Part shown: positions 17,914-26,165 of the stretch, one piece after another
Layout: the number at the start of each line of letters is the position of its first letter
How positions within the stretch are numbered: position 1 is the stretch's first letter
DNA from: Marinobacter zhejiangensis
Lineage (GTDB): Bacteria > Pseudomonadota > Gammaproteobacteria > Pseudomonadales > Oleiphilaceae
Direction of reading: 5' to 3'
Length of the DNA stretch: 64,000 bases
Assembly (NCBI RefSeq): GCF_900114775.1
Contig: NZ_FOUE01000002.1
Coordinates: 926,618-990,617, forward strand
Position numbers and translations under genes: made by a program
Notes under the pieces: model-generated
Told to the model about the DNA's origin: nothing
Seen by the model: the letters and a program-made list of their open reading frames with translations, nothing else
The model's database searches: none

Positions 17914-20238
17914 ATGAACGACAAGATTCGGATTCGACCGTACGCGGGACCCGCTGCAGGCTGGGGTGCTTTAAAAAGTGTGGCGCAAAGCTGGTTAGCC
18001 AGCGCGAATGGGATCAAGAGCCTGAGGGCGCTGCTTAAAACCAACCAGCAGAACGGATTTGATTGTCCCGGCTGTGCCTGGGGCGACTCGCCGGACAGCG
18101 GTCTGGTCAAATTCTGCGAGAATGGCGCCAAGGCGGTGAACTGGGAGGTGTCTGCGCGATCGGTCGATCCGGCGTTTTTTGCCCGCCATACCGTGACCGA
18201 GCTGGCAAAGCAGTCTGACTACTGGCTTGAGTATCAGGGCCGCCTGACCCACCCGATGCGGTATGACGCTGAGTCCGATCGCTATCTGGAAACGTCTTGG
18301 GATGACGCCTTTGCCCTTGTCGCCCGTCATCTCCAAGAGCTGGACTCGCCCAATGAGGCCGAGTTCTATACCTCCGGGCGAGCCAGTAACGAGGCCGCCT
18401 TCCTGTACCAGCTCTTTGTCCGCGCCTACGGAACCAACAATTTTCCCGATTGCTCCAACATGTGCCATGAAGCCAGCGGTATTGGCATGGGCGAAAGCCT
18501 CGGGGTTGGCAAGGGTACGGTGGTTTTTGATGATTTTGAAAAGGCCGATGCCATCTTCGTGATTGGCCAAAACCCGGGAACCAACCATCCACGAATGTTG
18601 GAGCCCTTAAGGGAAGCCGTCGAGCGTGGTGCCCAGGTTGTCTGCATCAACCCGCTTCGGGAGCGTGGGCTGGAGCGGTTTCAGCACCCCCAGCACCCAT
18701 TGGAAATGCTGACCAACGGTTCCGCGTTGACCAATACGGCCTATTTTCGCCCGGCACTGGGGGGCGATATGGCGCTGATGAGAGGGATTGCGAAATTTCT
18801 CCTGACTTGGGAGCGCGAGGCCACTGAACAGGGCCTGGAGCCGGTGTTTGATCACGCCTTTATCGAGACCCACACCTCGGGCCTTGGCGACTACCTGGCT
18901 GCTGTCGACGCCACTCCGTGGGAACACATCACTGAACAGTCCGGCCTTGCCCTGGATGAGATTGAGCTTGCGGCCAAGATGTATCGTCGGTCTGAGCGCG
19001 TCATCATGTGCTGGGCGATGGGGGTTACGCAGCATCGGCATTCGGTGCCGACCGTGCAGGAAATTGTCAACGTCCAGTTGTTGCGGGGAAATGTTGGCAA
19101 GCCGGGCGCCGGTTTGTCACCGGTTCGCGGTCACAGCAATGTTCAGGGTGACCGCACCATGGGGATCAACGAGCAGCCCCCGGAGTGGTTCCTTGATGCC
19201 CTGGAACAACGTTTCAGGTTTTCGGTTCCGCGTGATCCGGGGGACAACGCCGTCCAGGCCATCAAGGCGATGGAAGAGGGGCGTGCCAAAGTGTTTGTGG
19301 CTCTGGGTGGAAACTTTGCCCAAGCGACGCCTGACACCCCGCGAACCCATGCTGCGCTTCGCCAATGCCGGTTGACCGTTAACATTGCCACCAAACTGAA
19401 TCGCTCGCACCTGGTGACCGGCCAGGACTCGTTGATCCTGCCGTGCCTTGGGCGTACCGAGATTGACCGGCAGGCCACTGGCCCCCAAGGGGTGACCGTA
19501 GAAGACAGCTTTAGCATGGTGCATATCTCCTACGGCCAGATCGAGCCCCATTCCCCGGCGTTGCGTTCAGAGCCCGCGATCATCGCAGGTATGGCAAAGG
19601 CAGTGCTGGGCAATCACCCCATTGACTGGGATCACGTTGTTGGCGACTACGGGCGGATCAGGGTCCTGGTGTCGGACATCGTCCCAGGCTTTGAGGACTT
19701 TAACGACCGGATCAGGCACCCGGGAGGCTTCCATTTGGGAAATGCCGCTGCGCAGTGTCTTTGGAATACCGGCAGTGGCAAGGCCCAGTTCAGTGCCAGT
19801 CAGCTGCCGGTTTCCCTAATCCACGATGGGATGCATAACGGGGCCGGTAAACCGGATCTGATCCTTCAAACCCTTCGTTCCCATGATCAGTACAACACCA
19901 CGCTCTATGGTCTTGATGATCGCTATCGGGGGGTGTTCGGTGCGCGGGACGTGATCTTTGCCAATGAGGCGGACATTCGGCTTCTGGGATTCAAGCCCGG
20001 TGACAGGGCCGACCTGGTGTCGTTGTGGGAAGATGGTCGTGAGCGCCGTGTATCCGGCTTTATGTTGGTCGCCTATGACCTGCCAAGGGGGCAGGCTGCG
20101 GCGTACTACCCGGAAACCAACCCGCTGGTGCCGCTGGACAGCTATGGTGACCGCTCCTATACGCCCACATCAAAATTCATAGCGATCAAGCTGGAGCCGG
20201 CGTCGCCCACCGGAAGAATTCCGGCACAATTATCCTGA
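17914..20238 (+). CDS. Molybdopterin oxidoreductase, FdhF/YdeP family
   Basis: A 774-aa cytoplasmic protein of the molybdopterin superfamily. The N-terminal signature FDCPGCAWGD and KFCENGAKAVNWEV is typical of YdeP-type proteins. The core continues with FYTSGRASNEAAFLYQLF, SNMCHEASGIG and PVRGHSNVQGDRTMGI. No signal peptide is seen. YdeP is linked to acid resistance in E. coli, but its reaction is unknown; formate dehydrogenase-like chemistry is suggested by the neighbouring fdhD, which encodes the sulfurtransferase needed by formate dehydrogenases. Start at 17914 is chosen because GGGAG lies 7 nt upstream. An in-frame ATG at 17875 would add 13 unlikely residues. Confidence 0.88.
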   Translation: MNDKIRIRPYAGPAAGWGALKSVAQSWLASANGIKSLRALLKTNQQNGFDCPGCAWGDSPDSGLVKFCENGAKAVNWEVSARSVDPAFFARHTVTELAKQSDYWLEYQGRLTHPMRYDAESDRYLETSWDDAFALVARHLQELDSPNEAEFYTSGRASNEAAFLYQLFVRAYGTNNFPDCSNMCHEASGIGMGESLGVGKGTVVFDDFEKADAIFVIGQNPGTNHPRMLEPLREAVERGAQVVCINPLRERGLERFQHPQHPLEMLTNGSALTNTAYFRPALGGDMALMRGIAKFLLTWEREATEQGLEPVFDHAFIETHTSGLGDYLAAVDATPWEHITEQSGLALDEIELAAKMYRRSERVIMCWAMGVTQHRHSVPTVQEIVNVQLLRGNVGKPGAGLSPVRGHSNVQGDRTMGINEQPPEWFLDALEQRFRFSVPRDPGDNAVQAIKAMEEGRAKVFVALGGNFAQATPDTPRTHAALRQCRLTVNIATKLNRSHLVTGQDSLILPCLGRTEIDRQATGPQGVTVEDSFSMVHISYGQIEPHSPALRSEPAIIAGMAKAVLGNHPIDWDHVVGDYGRIRVLVSDIVPGFEDFNDRIRHPGGFHLGNAAAQCLWNTGSGKAQFSASQLPVSLIHDGMHNGAGKPDLILQTLRSHDQYNTTLYGLDDRYRGVFGARDVIFANEADIRLLGFKPGDRADLVSLWEDGRERRVSGFMLVAYDLPRGQAAAYYPETNPLVPLDSYGDRSYTPTSKFIAIKLEPASPTGRIPAQLS

Positions 20239-20270
20239 CTGGCGTTCAAGCGTTCCGGTTGCCGGCGAAG

Positions 20271-21110
20271 TTAACGGCTTTCCGGAGCCGGGCTGTATAC
20301 ACGTGCAGGGCTGTGATGGGGAAGGTGGATCAGGTTGAGTCCGTGATCTCGCGCCGTGTTTGTTGCCAGCGCCGTGGGGGCAGACAGTGACACCAGGGTT
20401 CCGACGTTTGCGCGGACGGCTTTCACAATCAGTTCCAGGCTGCAGCGACTGGTTACCACCACAAATCCCTCTTGTGCATTGCGGTCAGCAATCGCCATGG
20501 CACCGATCAGCTTGTCGAGTGCGTTGTGGCGCCCAATGTCTTCCCTGCCCATGACGACCGCGCCAAGCGAATCGATATAGAAAGCGCCGTGAAGGGCGCC
20601 ACTTCTCTGCGCCAACACTTGGTGAGATGAGATGCGTTGACGCAGTGCATGAAGCGTCGCCGGCGCGGGAAGCTTAGCGTGTGGCCGTTGCTCCAGCTGA
20701 GGGATGGCCTGGTCCAATGCCTCGACACCGCAAATACCGCAGCCGCTGCTACCCAACATGCTCCTGCGGGATTGCTTCAGTACCCAAACCGCCCGATTGG
20801 AAACCTCGATATCAGCCTGTACAGAGTTGCCCATATCGGCGAGATTGATTCGGTAAATTTCACCCGGATGCTGGATGATCCCGCTGGCCAAACTGAACCC
20901 GATAATGAAGTCCTCGTAGTCCAGCGGTGAAACCATCATGACGGCGTGGTTGATGCCGTTGTAATTAATGGCAAGAGCGACTTCGCCGGCGAGCCTGGAT
21001 TCCGAGAGATTGAGGGCGTCATCGATTCCGGCGTACTCAAAGGTGTCCGGCCGCGCTGACAAGGCACCAGCATCGGAGGCTGGGGCAGGCAAATCACCGC
21101 ACAACGTCAT
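20271..21110 (-). CDS. fdhD: Formate dehydrogenase accessory sulfurtransferase FdhD
   Basis: Moves sulfur from a cysteine desulfurase to the molybdenum cofactor before insertion into formate dehydrogenase-type enzymes. The conserved CxxC loop is present as GSSGCGICGVEAL. The family core MVSPLDYEDFIIGFSLASGII and the C-terminal GREDIGRHNALDKLIGA and SRCSLELIVKAV are clear. The start is taken at 21110 because AGGTG lies 7 nt upstream; an ATG at 21143 would add 11 residues. It converges with the YdeP-like gene, 32 nt between stops, and the pairing supports a molybdenum-dependent enzyme there. Its upstream side faces the 29-bp repeat array. Confidence 0.92.
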   Translation of the reverse strand: MTLCGDLPAPASDAGALSARPDTFEYAGIDDALNLSESRLAGEVALAINYNGINHAVMMVSPLDYEDFIIGFSLASGIIQHPGEIYRINLADMGNSVQADIEVSNRAVWVLKQSRRSMLGSSGCGICGVEALDQAIPQLEQRPHAKLPAPATLHALRQRISSHQVLAQRSGALHGAFYIDSLGAVVMGREDIGRHNALDKLIGAMAIADRNAQEGFVVVTSRCSLELIVKAVRANVGTLVSLSAPTALATNTARDHGLNLIHLPHHSPARVYSPAPESR

Positions 21111-21226
21111 ACGGACACCTATGGCTATGGAAAGACAACACAAGATGGTTAAAGCCTAGGGCCGCCCGTGGGGAATGTCCAATTCGCACTTTCTATGGCG
21201 TGATCGAACGCATTGATCGGGGTTGT

Positions 21227-21473
21227 GCCAAAGATTGGCTTGGCAAAAACGCTGAGCCAGTTTCTGGCTGGGCCAGAATGTGGCCTGGCCAATATGCTGT
21301 GCCGGAAAATGGCGTGGGTTATGGCTTGTGTCAGAAGTTGGCGTGGCTATAATTGCCCGCCCTAAATCATCGTGCGTTATTGCCGGGCCAGAAACTGGCG
21401 CGACCTGTTACCTGTGCCGGTTTTTGGCTCGGGCCTGGGTGTGTGTCGAAATCTGGCGTGGCGACTATCAGAG
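21227..21473. repeat. Array of degenerate 29-bp direct repeats headed by 13-bp palindromes
   Basis: Consecutive units begin at 21227, 21256, 21272, 21301, 21330, 21359, 21387, 21416 and 21445. The steps are 29 nt, except one short unit (16 nt at 21256) and one of 28 nt (21359). Each unit opens with a version of the palindrome GCCAGAAACTGGC; it is perfect at 21256-21268 and 21387-21399, and 21227-21239 is also a perfect dyad. The units commonly continue CGTGGC and end near TGT. The last unit ends 5 nt before the ATG of a small helix-turn-helix gene. A period of 29 is not a multiple of three, so this is not a protein repeat. Weak similarity continues upstream to about 21186. Likely roles are repeated regulator sites or a minisatellite; a CRISPR is excluded because there are no spacers. 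Confidence 0.85.
21326..21353 (+). promoter_or_regulatory. Candidate sigma-70 promoter inside the repeat array
   Basis: TTGTGT (21326-21331) and a perfect TATAAT (21348-21353) are separated by 16 nt and lie about 125 nt upstream of the small helix-turn-helix gene. The -10 box falls within one repeat unit and the palindromes at 21330 and 21387 flank it. A protein bound to the array would therefore compete with RNA polymerase. Identified by eye only. Confidence 0.35.
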
Positions 21474-21478
21474 CTGTT

Positions 21479-21784
21479 ATGTACCGCGACTTTAAAACCA
21501 CTCTTGAAATTATCACGGCAGTGCTGGATGACGGCGGACTGACGTCTGACCAGTTGAGGACTCGTTTCGGTGGTATGCCAGACCGAACCTTTAAACGTCA
21601 TATGGCGACGGCGCGAAAACACGGCGCCCAGATGGAAAGCTGTCTTGAAGCGGGTGGTCGCTACGTGTGGATATGCCGAAACCGGCGCCAGGTCGAATCC
21701 CGGGTCCGGGCCTGGCTGGTGTTTGAGCGGGAGCGAACCCTGGTCGGTGAGTCTCAGCTTGATTTGCTTCACCAGTCGCTTTAG
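21479..21784 (+). CDS. Small helix-turn-helix-like protein behind the repeat array
   Basis: Protein of 101 aa that I do not recognise. Residues 5-55 read like a winged helix: helix LEIITAVLDD, turn, recognition-like helix TSDQLRTRFGGMPDRTFKRHMATARKHG, then a strand pair QMESCLEAGGRYVWI. This resembles the N-terminal DNA-binding part of YafY/WYL-type regulators without their sensor domain. The C-terminal 40 residues are Arg/Glu-rich and helical. The ATG at 21479 begins 5 nt after the last 29-bp repeat; the ribosome site is weak (AGAG). An autoregulator that binds the repeats is the simplest idea, but this is inference. Confidence 0.6.
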   Translation: MYRDFKTTLEIITAVLDDGGLTSDQLRTRFGGMPDRTFKRHMATARKHGAQMESCLEAGGRYVWICRNRRQVESRVRAWLVFERERTLVGESQLDLLHQSL

Positions 21785-21982
21785 AGCTCTGCCACCAACC
21801 CGTTTCTGGCTGAAAACTCGTTCCTTGGTCGTAGTGCCAAAAGACGCTTCTTAGCCACCATTTGAAGAGTTCGCTTAGGGCGCGGGCGCGCTATGTTAGC
21901 GAAGAGGTGCAAAATTTGAGTAATTTTTGCGCAGCTTGAGGGTCTGTAAAGAAAGCGGTCAGTTTTCTGGTAGGTGGTCGAA

Positions 21983-22312
21983 ATGAATGCCCAGCAACGC
22001 CCAGCCTTTCTGGTGAGTGAAAATGAGCGGTTCGCCGGAACCGGCGGTGTCAGTGAACTTAATGCTCATCATCGTTTTGTGCCGGCGTTCAAGGATTGTT
22101 GTACCGGGCAGGTCGAAATTGCCCGGTACCGGGATGGCCGCCCGGCGCCGTGCCATATCGTCGACGGATTGCCCGAAGACTGGGTGCTGAATCGGGGCGC
22201 GGACGGGCAAGCGCTGGCCATCAAGTCAACCATCGTATCTGGTTTTGTCCGCCTGGGCCGGTTCTTTACCCGGCAGGAAGCGTCCGACTACCTTGCCCAG
22301 ATGACCAGCTGA
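21983..22312 (+). CDS. Hypothetical 109-aa protein
   Basis: No family recognised. The sequence is soluble and polar, without a signal peptide or membrane span. Notable stretches are PAFKDCCTGQVEIARYRDGRPAPCHIVDGLPEDWV, containing a CC pair and a third Cys, and a C-terminal helix FFTRQEASDYLAQM. GGTAGGTGG sits just upstream of the ATG at 21983; an ATG at 21974 overlaps that site and is less likely. The codon use looks native. It ends 3 nt from the convergent pgaD gene and shares no obvious function with it. Confidence 0.6.
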   Translation: MNAQQRPAFLVSENERFAGTGGVSELNAHHRFVPAFKDCCTGQVEIARYRDGRPAPCHIVDGLPEDWVLNRGADGQALAIKSTIVSGFVRLGRFFTRQEASDYLAQMTS

Positions 22313-22315
22313 TTC

Positions 22316-22807
22316 CTATACCGCGAGAAGCTCGGTTTCCGGTAGGGGTGCTTGCGTGCTTCGAACGTCGAGGTTATGGCAGTCCTGGCGAACAAAGGAA
22401 GCTTCTGACAGCCGTCCTTCGCCATCGTTAAACAGCACCAGGACCTGTTCCTGCTGCATCATCTTTAGAACCTCCACGCTCACTCCGAAGCTGGCAGCGA
22501 GCTGCGCCTCGGTAATGTCGGGCATGCGCTTGCGACGATGGTAGCGGGCGGCCCGTCGTTCATTGTATTTGGCCCACCCGAGGAGTACTGCTGAAAGTGC
22601 TGCGGCCATCACCAGGTACCACAGCAGGCTATGCAGGGTTGCAAAGAACTCCCCAGGCAGCGAAAACTCCTTCGGACGAGGCCCGCCATGAAGCAGCGTG
22701 TTGATGCCATCAATCATCAGGTAGGCGAAAGCGGCCCAGGCGAGCAGGGTGAAAATAATGTTCAGCAGGCGCGGGAGCCAGTGTTGTTGTGTCTGAATAA
22801 GCATCAT
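22316..22807 (-). CDS. pgaD: PGA biosynthesis protein PgaD
   Basis: Small inner-membrane partner of the PgaC glycosyltransferase, 163 aa. It has two hydrophobic spans ([19 protein letters not shown] and [19 protein letters not shown]) followed by a cytoplasmic basic segment ([14 protein letters not shown]) and an acidic tail. In the family, PgaD and PgaC together bind cyclic di-GMP to switch on synthesis. The start at 22807 overlaps the pgaC stop as ATGA, and AGAGG lies 8 nt upstream, indicating translational coupling. A second ATG follows directly at 22804. It is the last gene of pgaABCD. Confidence 0.88.
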   Translation of the reverse strand: MMLIQTQQHWLPRLLNIIFTLLAWAAFAYLMIDGINTLLHGGPRPKEFSLPGEFFATLHSLLWYLVMAAALSAVLLGWAKYNERRAARYHRRKRMPDITEAQLAASFGVSVEVLKMMQQEQVLVLFNDGEGRLSEASFVRQDCHNLDVRSTQAPLPETELLAV

Positions 22808-24147
22808 GATGATGACCTCTTGATTCCTCGGTCCGGGCTGGTCCAGGTTGCAAGTTGTTTGCGGCGTTTGAGCATGACCTTGGGGAAGCTGACCAGGGTG
22901 GTGAACAGCGTGATCATCCAATAGGCCGCGGGATACCAGATGATCCAGAACACCCAGCGGTGCAGATCTCGCTCGTAATGGCGTTCAATCAGCAGGCTGA
23001 CGGTGAACTGGGTCAGGCACACGCAGGCCAGCAACAAGCCGGTAAAGCCTGGGGGCACGAGCTGGATGATGCGCAGGCTCTCGGGCAGTACAACGAACTG
23101 GCCCAGCACCCAAAGCACAATCGTCAATGCGAAGGTGAATGCCCAGATTGCTGACAGGCAGAATTCAAACAGCAGTGGCCACATGTAGCGCCAGCGCCAT
23201 TTCCAGATAGTCCGCACGTTCTTGAGTAGCACTTCCGCGCCGCCCTGGGCCCAGCGCAGCCGTTGCTTCCACAGGCCACGCAGGGTTTCGGGCATCAGGA
23301 TCCAGCACAGGGCCCGCGGTTCGTAGAAAATGGACCAGTGGTCGAGCTGGAGCTTCCAGCTGATGTCGATGTCGTCGGTAATCATGTCGACGCTCCAGTA
23401 ATCGACCCGGTCGAGTGCCGTACGACGGAAGGCGGCGATCACGCCGGACACCGTAAAGACTCGCCCGTAGACCCGTTGGGTTCGCTTGATCATGCCAATG
23501 ATCGACGAGAACTCGCCCACTTGAATGCGGCCGATCAGCGTTGAGCGGGTGCGGATGCGGGGGTTTCCGGTGACTGCGCCCACGCGGGGGTTGTTGATCA
23601 TCGGGGCCACCATAAAGGGGACGGCATCCGGGTCGAGCAATGCGTCCCCGTCAATGCACACCAGAAACTCACTTCGGGCGGCCAGGGCCCCGCTGCGCAT
23701 GGCAACGGCCTTGCCCTGGTTTTTGGCTAAGTGGACCACTCGCAGGCGTGGTTCCGACTCAGCCAGCTGGTTGAGGACGTCGGCGGTGTTGTCGCTAGAG
23801 CCGTCGTTGATGGCAATCACTTCGATGTTGCGGTAGTTCTGGTTAAGCGCGGCCGCCAGGGTGTCGCGGACATGGTCACCCTCGTTGAAACAGGGAATCA
23901 GTATCGATACCAGCGGCTCGCCCTTGAGCTCCGGTACCTGTAGCGGTTTGTCTTTGTGGCGCCAACTCCAGCGGCGTTCCCAGTGGAACCAGAAGTAGGT
24001 TGCCCCCGAGATCCAGAGTGCAGACATCAGAAGCGGGTACAGGAAGACGAAGTTGAGAAGTAGTTGGCCGGTGAGATTGAGAGCAAAGCCCAGCGGGCCG
24101 GCCAGTACGATCAAGAGAATAACGATGGCAATGATCCGGTCTTTCAT
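22804..24147 (-). CDS. pgaC: Poly-beta-1,6-N-acetylglucosamine synthase PgaC
   Basis: Processive family-2 glycosyltransferase of 447 aa in the inner membrane that polymerises N-acetylglucosamine from UDP-GlcNAc. Two N-terminal spans precede the catalytic domain ([64 protein letters not shown]): D, DxD, TED-like and QRxRW motifs are all present. C-terminal spans follow. The start at 24147 overlaps the pgaB stop as ATGA; an in-frame upstream extension to 24255 lies inside pgaB and is rejected. The length agrees with E. coli PgaC (about 440 aa). Confidence 0.94.
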   Translation of the reverse strand: MKDRIIAIVILLIVLAGPLGFALNLTGQLLLNFVFLYPLLMSALWISGATYFWFHWERRWSWRHKDKPLQVPELKGEPLVSILIPCFNEGDHVRDTLAAALNQNYRNIEVIAINDGSSDNTADVLNQLAESEPRLRVVHLAKNQGKAVAMRSGALAARSEFLVCIDGDALLDPDAVPFMVAPMINNPRVGAVTGNPRIRTRSTLIGRIQVGEFSSIIGMIKRTQRVYGRVFTVSGVIAAFRRTALDRVDYWSVDMITDDIDISWKLQLDHWSIFYEPRALCWILMPETLRGLWKQRLRWAQGGAEVLLKNVRTIWKWRWRYMWPLLFEFCLSAIWAFTFALTIVLWVLGQFVVLPESLRIIQLVPPGFTGLLLACVCLTQFTVSLLIERHYERDLHRWVFWIIWYPAAYWMITLFTTLVSFPKVMLKRRKQLATWTSPDRGIKRSSS

Positions 24148-26153
24148 GGCTTCGGCTCCCAGGCGTTGGACAGTGACGGGCGAATAACGGAAAGCGCCGG
24201 CTGGTCGTTGTGGAAGTCGTCCGGGTAGTAGCCGAAGTGGCGCACTCCATGCCATTGCAGGGTTTCAATCCACTCCAGCAAGACCTTATCAGGCACCGGT
24301 GTTGCCGGTATGCTCCGCCAATCCCGGGCCTGGAGCTCGAAAATGGTGCGGTTGAGACCATTGGGGCGTTTGCCCACTTCCTGAACCAGACGGGCTAGCC
24401 ACTCGCGGGCTTGGTTGTCGGGTACGGACTCCATCAGCGGCATGGCCATCGGGGCGGTCCAGTCGTAGGCCTTCAGGAAGTCGTCCAGGTTCTGGGCGAA
24501 CCAGGTCTCGCTGTAGGGATTCAGGACGGGCTCGGCAAACAGGTTGCGGGCAGTCTTGATCTGCGGCCCCCGGACAGCACGAGTGCGCTCGGTCAGTTCC
24601 TGGGTGAACGCAACCAGGTACTGGCTCTTGAAGCGACTCCAGTCCCAGAACCGGTTTTCATTGTCGCGGATGGTGAGAATATCATCGCCAAACCCGGCCT
24701 CCCGGTAGGCTTTGAGCGCCGGCGGGCTGACGTCTTCGTAGTCGGAGAGCAGGGCGTCGTCGTGGAACAGCAGGCCGTTGAAATGGCTGCTGGCGGCCAG
24801 GTCTTCGTAGATTTCACCAATGATCCGGCGATTCTCGGGATCAAACGGAGACAGTCGCTGGTACTGGTCAGGGTCGGTTTCAATGTTGCCAGTCTGCGGG
24901 TTAAGGCGGCGAACCCGCGGGCGATCAGGTGACAGTTCGTAGCTCAACACCGGCATCCAGGCGTAGAGGTTGTTGACGCCTGCCCGGGTTTTTAACTGCC
25001 AGGCCACTCGGTTGAACAGATCGGCCCTGACCGGCAGGTGGCGGTTGGGGAAATACAGCTCCCGTACAGTGCCATCGCCTTTGGGGTCTGCGTAGGCCTG
25101 AAGGAAGACCGTGTTGATGCGCATGTCGGCGATGCGCTGGACTAACAGGTCCAGGTTGGCCTGCAGCGCGTTCGGGTCAGGGTCGTAGACGTAGTCGAGG
25201 TCAATATGGATGACCCGCTGGGGCGGGGTGTTTTGAACCTGGTTGACCTGGTTGGCGAAACTGGGCAGATCAGGATCGGCATCCAGCAGGATTCGGGCGC
25301 CGGTGGACAGGTCCGTCATGGCACTGAGGCCAGGCTCCAGTGTCAGTGCCAGTTCGTAGCCATGCTCGCCGACGAGCTCAAGGGTGGTGCCGCTGGCCGA
25401 TCCGTAAGGCCACACCCAGACCCGGGGCGACTGCCCGGTGATCTGGGTCAGTCGCTCGGTGATCTGGCCGATGTCCTGATTGAGTCGCGCGCGGTATTCC
25501 TCGTCGGTTTCGTAACCCTGCTGGTCTGAAAACAGTCGTGATGACGCAGCTGGTTGAAGATTGCCCTGCGGGTTGGCGAGGGTGCCAAAGTGCAGGTTGT
25601 AGGTGTGGGCGCCAAGCTCGACCAGCCCGGACTCGGAAATCTCACGGAGCTGCTGCTCGTTGGCGAAGTGGAGGCGGTCTACCGCAACTCCGCCGAAATC
25701 GACCTGCTGATCCGCCGGCGTGTCGAGCCAGGCGCCGACGGGGGCCAGGACGGCCGGCCACTGATAGGCTCGAAGGATGGGGAGCACCCGCGAATGGAAG
25801 CTGCTGAAGCCATCATCAAAACTGAGCAGTACGGCTTTGTCGGGCAGGGCCGGGCCGCCGTTACGGGCAGCCAGGATCTGGTCGACGGAAACCGGCTGGT
25901 AACCGTTTGCCCGAAGTAGCGCCAACTGGTCAACCAGGTTGGCCGTGCGCACGGTCATAAAGGTGTTGTCAGGGTTGCGGTCCTGGATGTCGTGGTAGGC
26001 CAACCCCATGACGTGACCGGCTGGCCAGGGCGATTCGCTGGCGGCTTGCGGTCGGTCATCGGGGGCAACAAAGGGTGGTTTGGCCGGGGCGCTGCAGCCC
26101 AGGAGTAGTGCAAGGGCCAGCAATGGCCCAGACAGCGAAAGGCATTTGGTCAT
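24144..26153 (-). CDS. pgaB: PGA N-deacetylase/hydrolase lipoprotein PgaB
   Basis: Outer-membrane lipoprotein of 669 aa that partly deacetylates the polymer before export. The lipobox LLGC puts the lipidated cysteine at residue 20. The N-terminal polysaccharide deacetylase domain has the catalytic [16 protein letters not shown] and the metal-site histidines in [10 protein letters not shown]. The C-terminal half is the glycoside-hydrolase-like domain ([28 protein letters not shown]). AAGGGA lies 8 nt before the ATG, 12 nt after the pgaA stop. The length matches E. coli PgaB. Confidence 0.94.
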   Translation of the reverse strand: MTKCLSLSGPLLALALLLGCSAPAKPPFVAPDDRPQAASESPWPAGHVMGLAYHDIQDRNPDNTFMTVRTANLVDQLALLRANGYQPVSVDQILAARNGGPALPDKAVLLSFDDGFSSFHSRVLPILRAYQWPAVLAPVGAWLDTPADQQVDFGGVAVDRLHFANEQQLREISESGLVELGAHTYNLHFGTLANPQGNLQPAASSRLFSDQQGYETDEEYRARLNQDIGQITERLTQITGQSPRVWVWPYGSASGTTLELVGEHGYELALTLEPGLSAMTDLSTGARILLDADPDLPSFANQVNQVQNTPPQRVIHIDLDYVYDPDPNALQANLDLLVQRIADMRINTVFLQAYADPKGDGTVRELYFPNRHLPVRADLFNRVAWQLKTRAGVNNLYAWMPVLSYELSPDRPRVRRLNPQTGNIETDPDQYQRLSPFDPENRRIIGEIYEDLAASSHFNGLLFHDDALLSDYEDVSPPALKAYREAGFGDDILTIRDNENRFWDWSRFKSQYLVAFTQELTERTRAVRGPQIKTARNLFAEPVLNPYSETWFAQNLDDFLKAYDWTAPMAMPLMESVPDNQAREWLARLVQEVGKRPNGLNRTIFELQARDWRSIPATPVPDKVLLEWIETLQWHGVRHFGYYPDDFHNDQPALSVIRPSLSNAWEPKP

Positions 26154-26165
26154 TGTCGGATTCCC

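Noticed and set aside
21227..21473. Repeat array as a CRISPR
   Set aside because: Units are contiguous and degenerate with no unique spacers of even length, and no cas gene is present.
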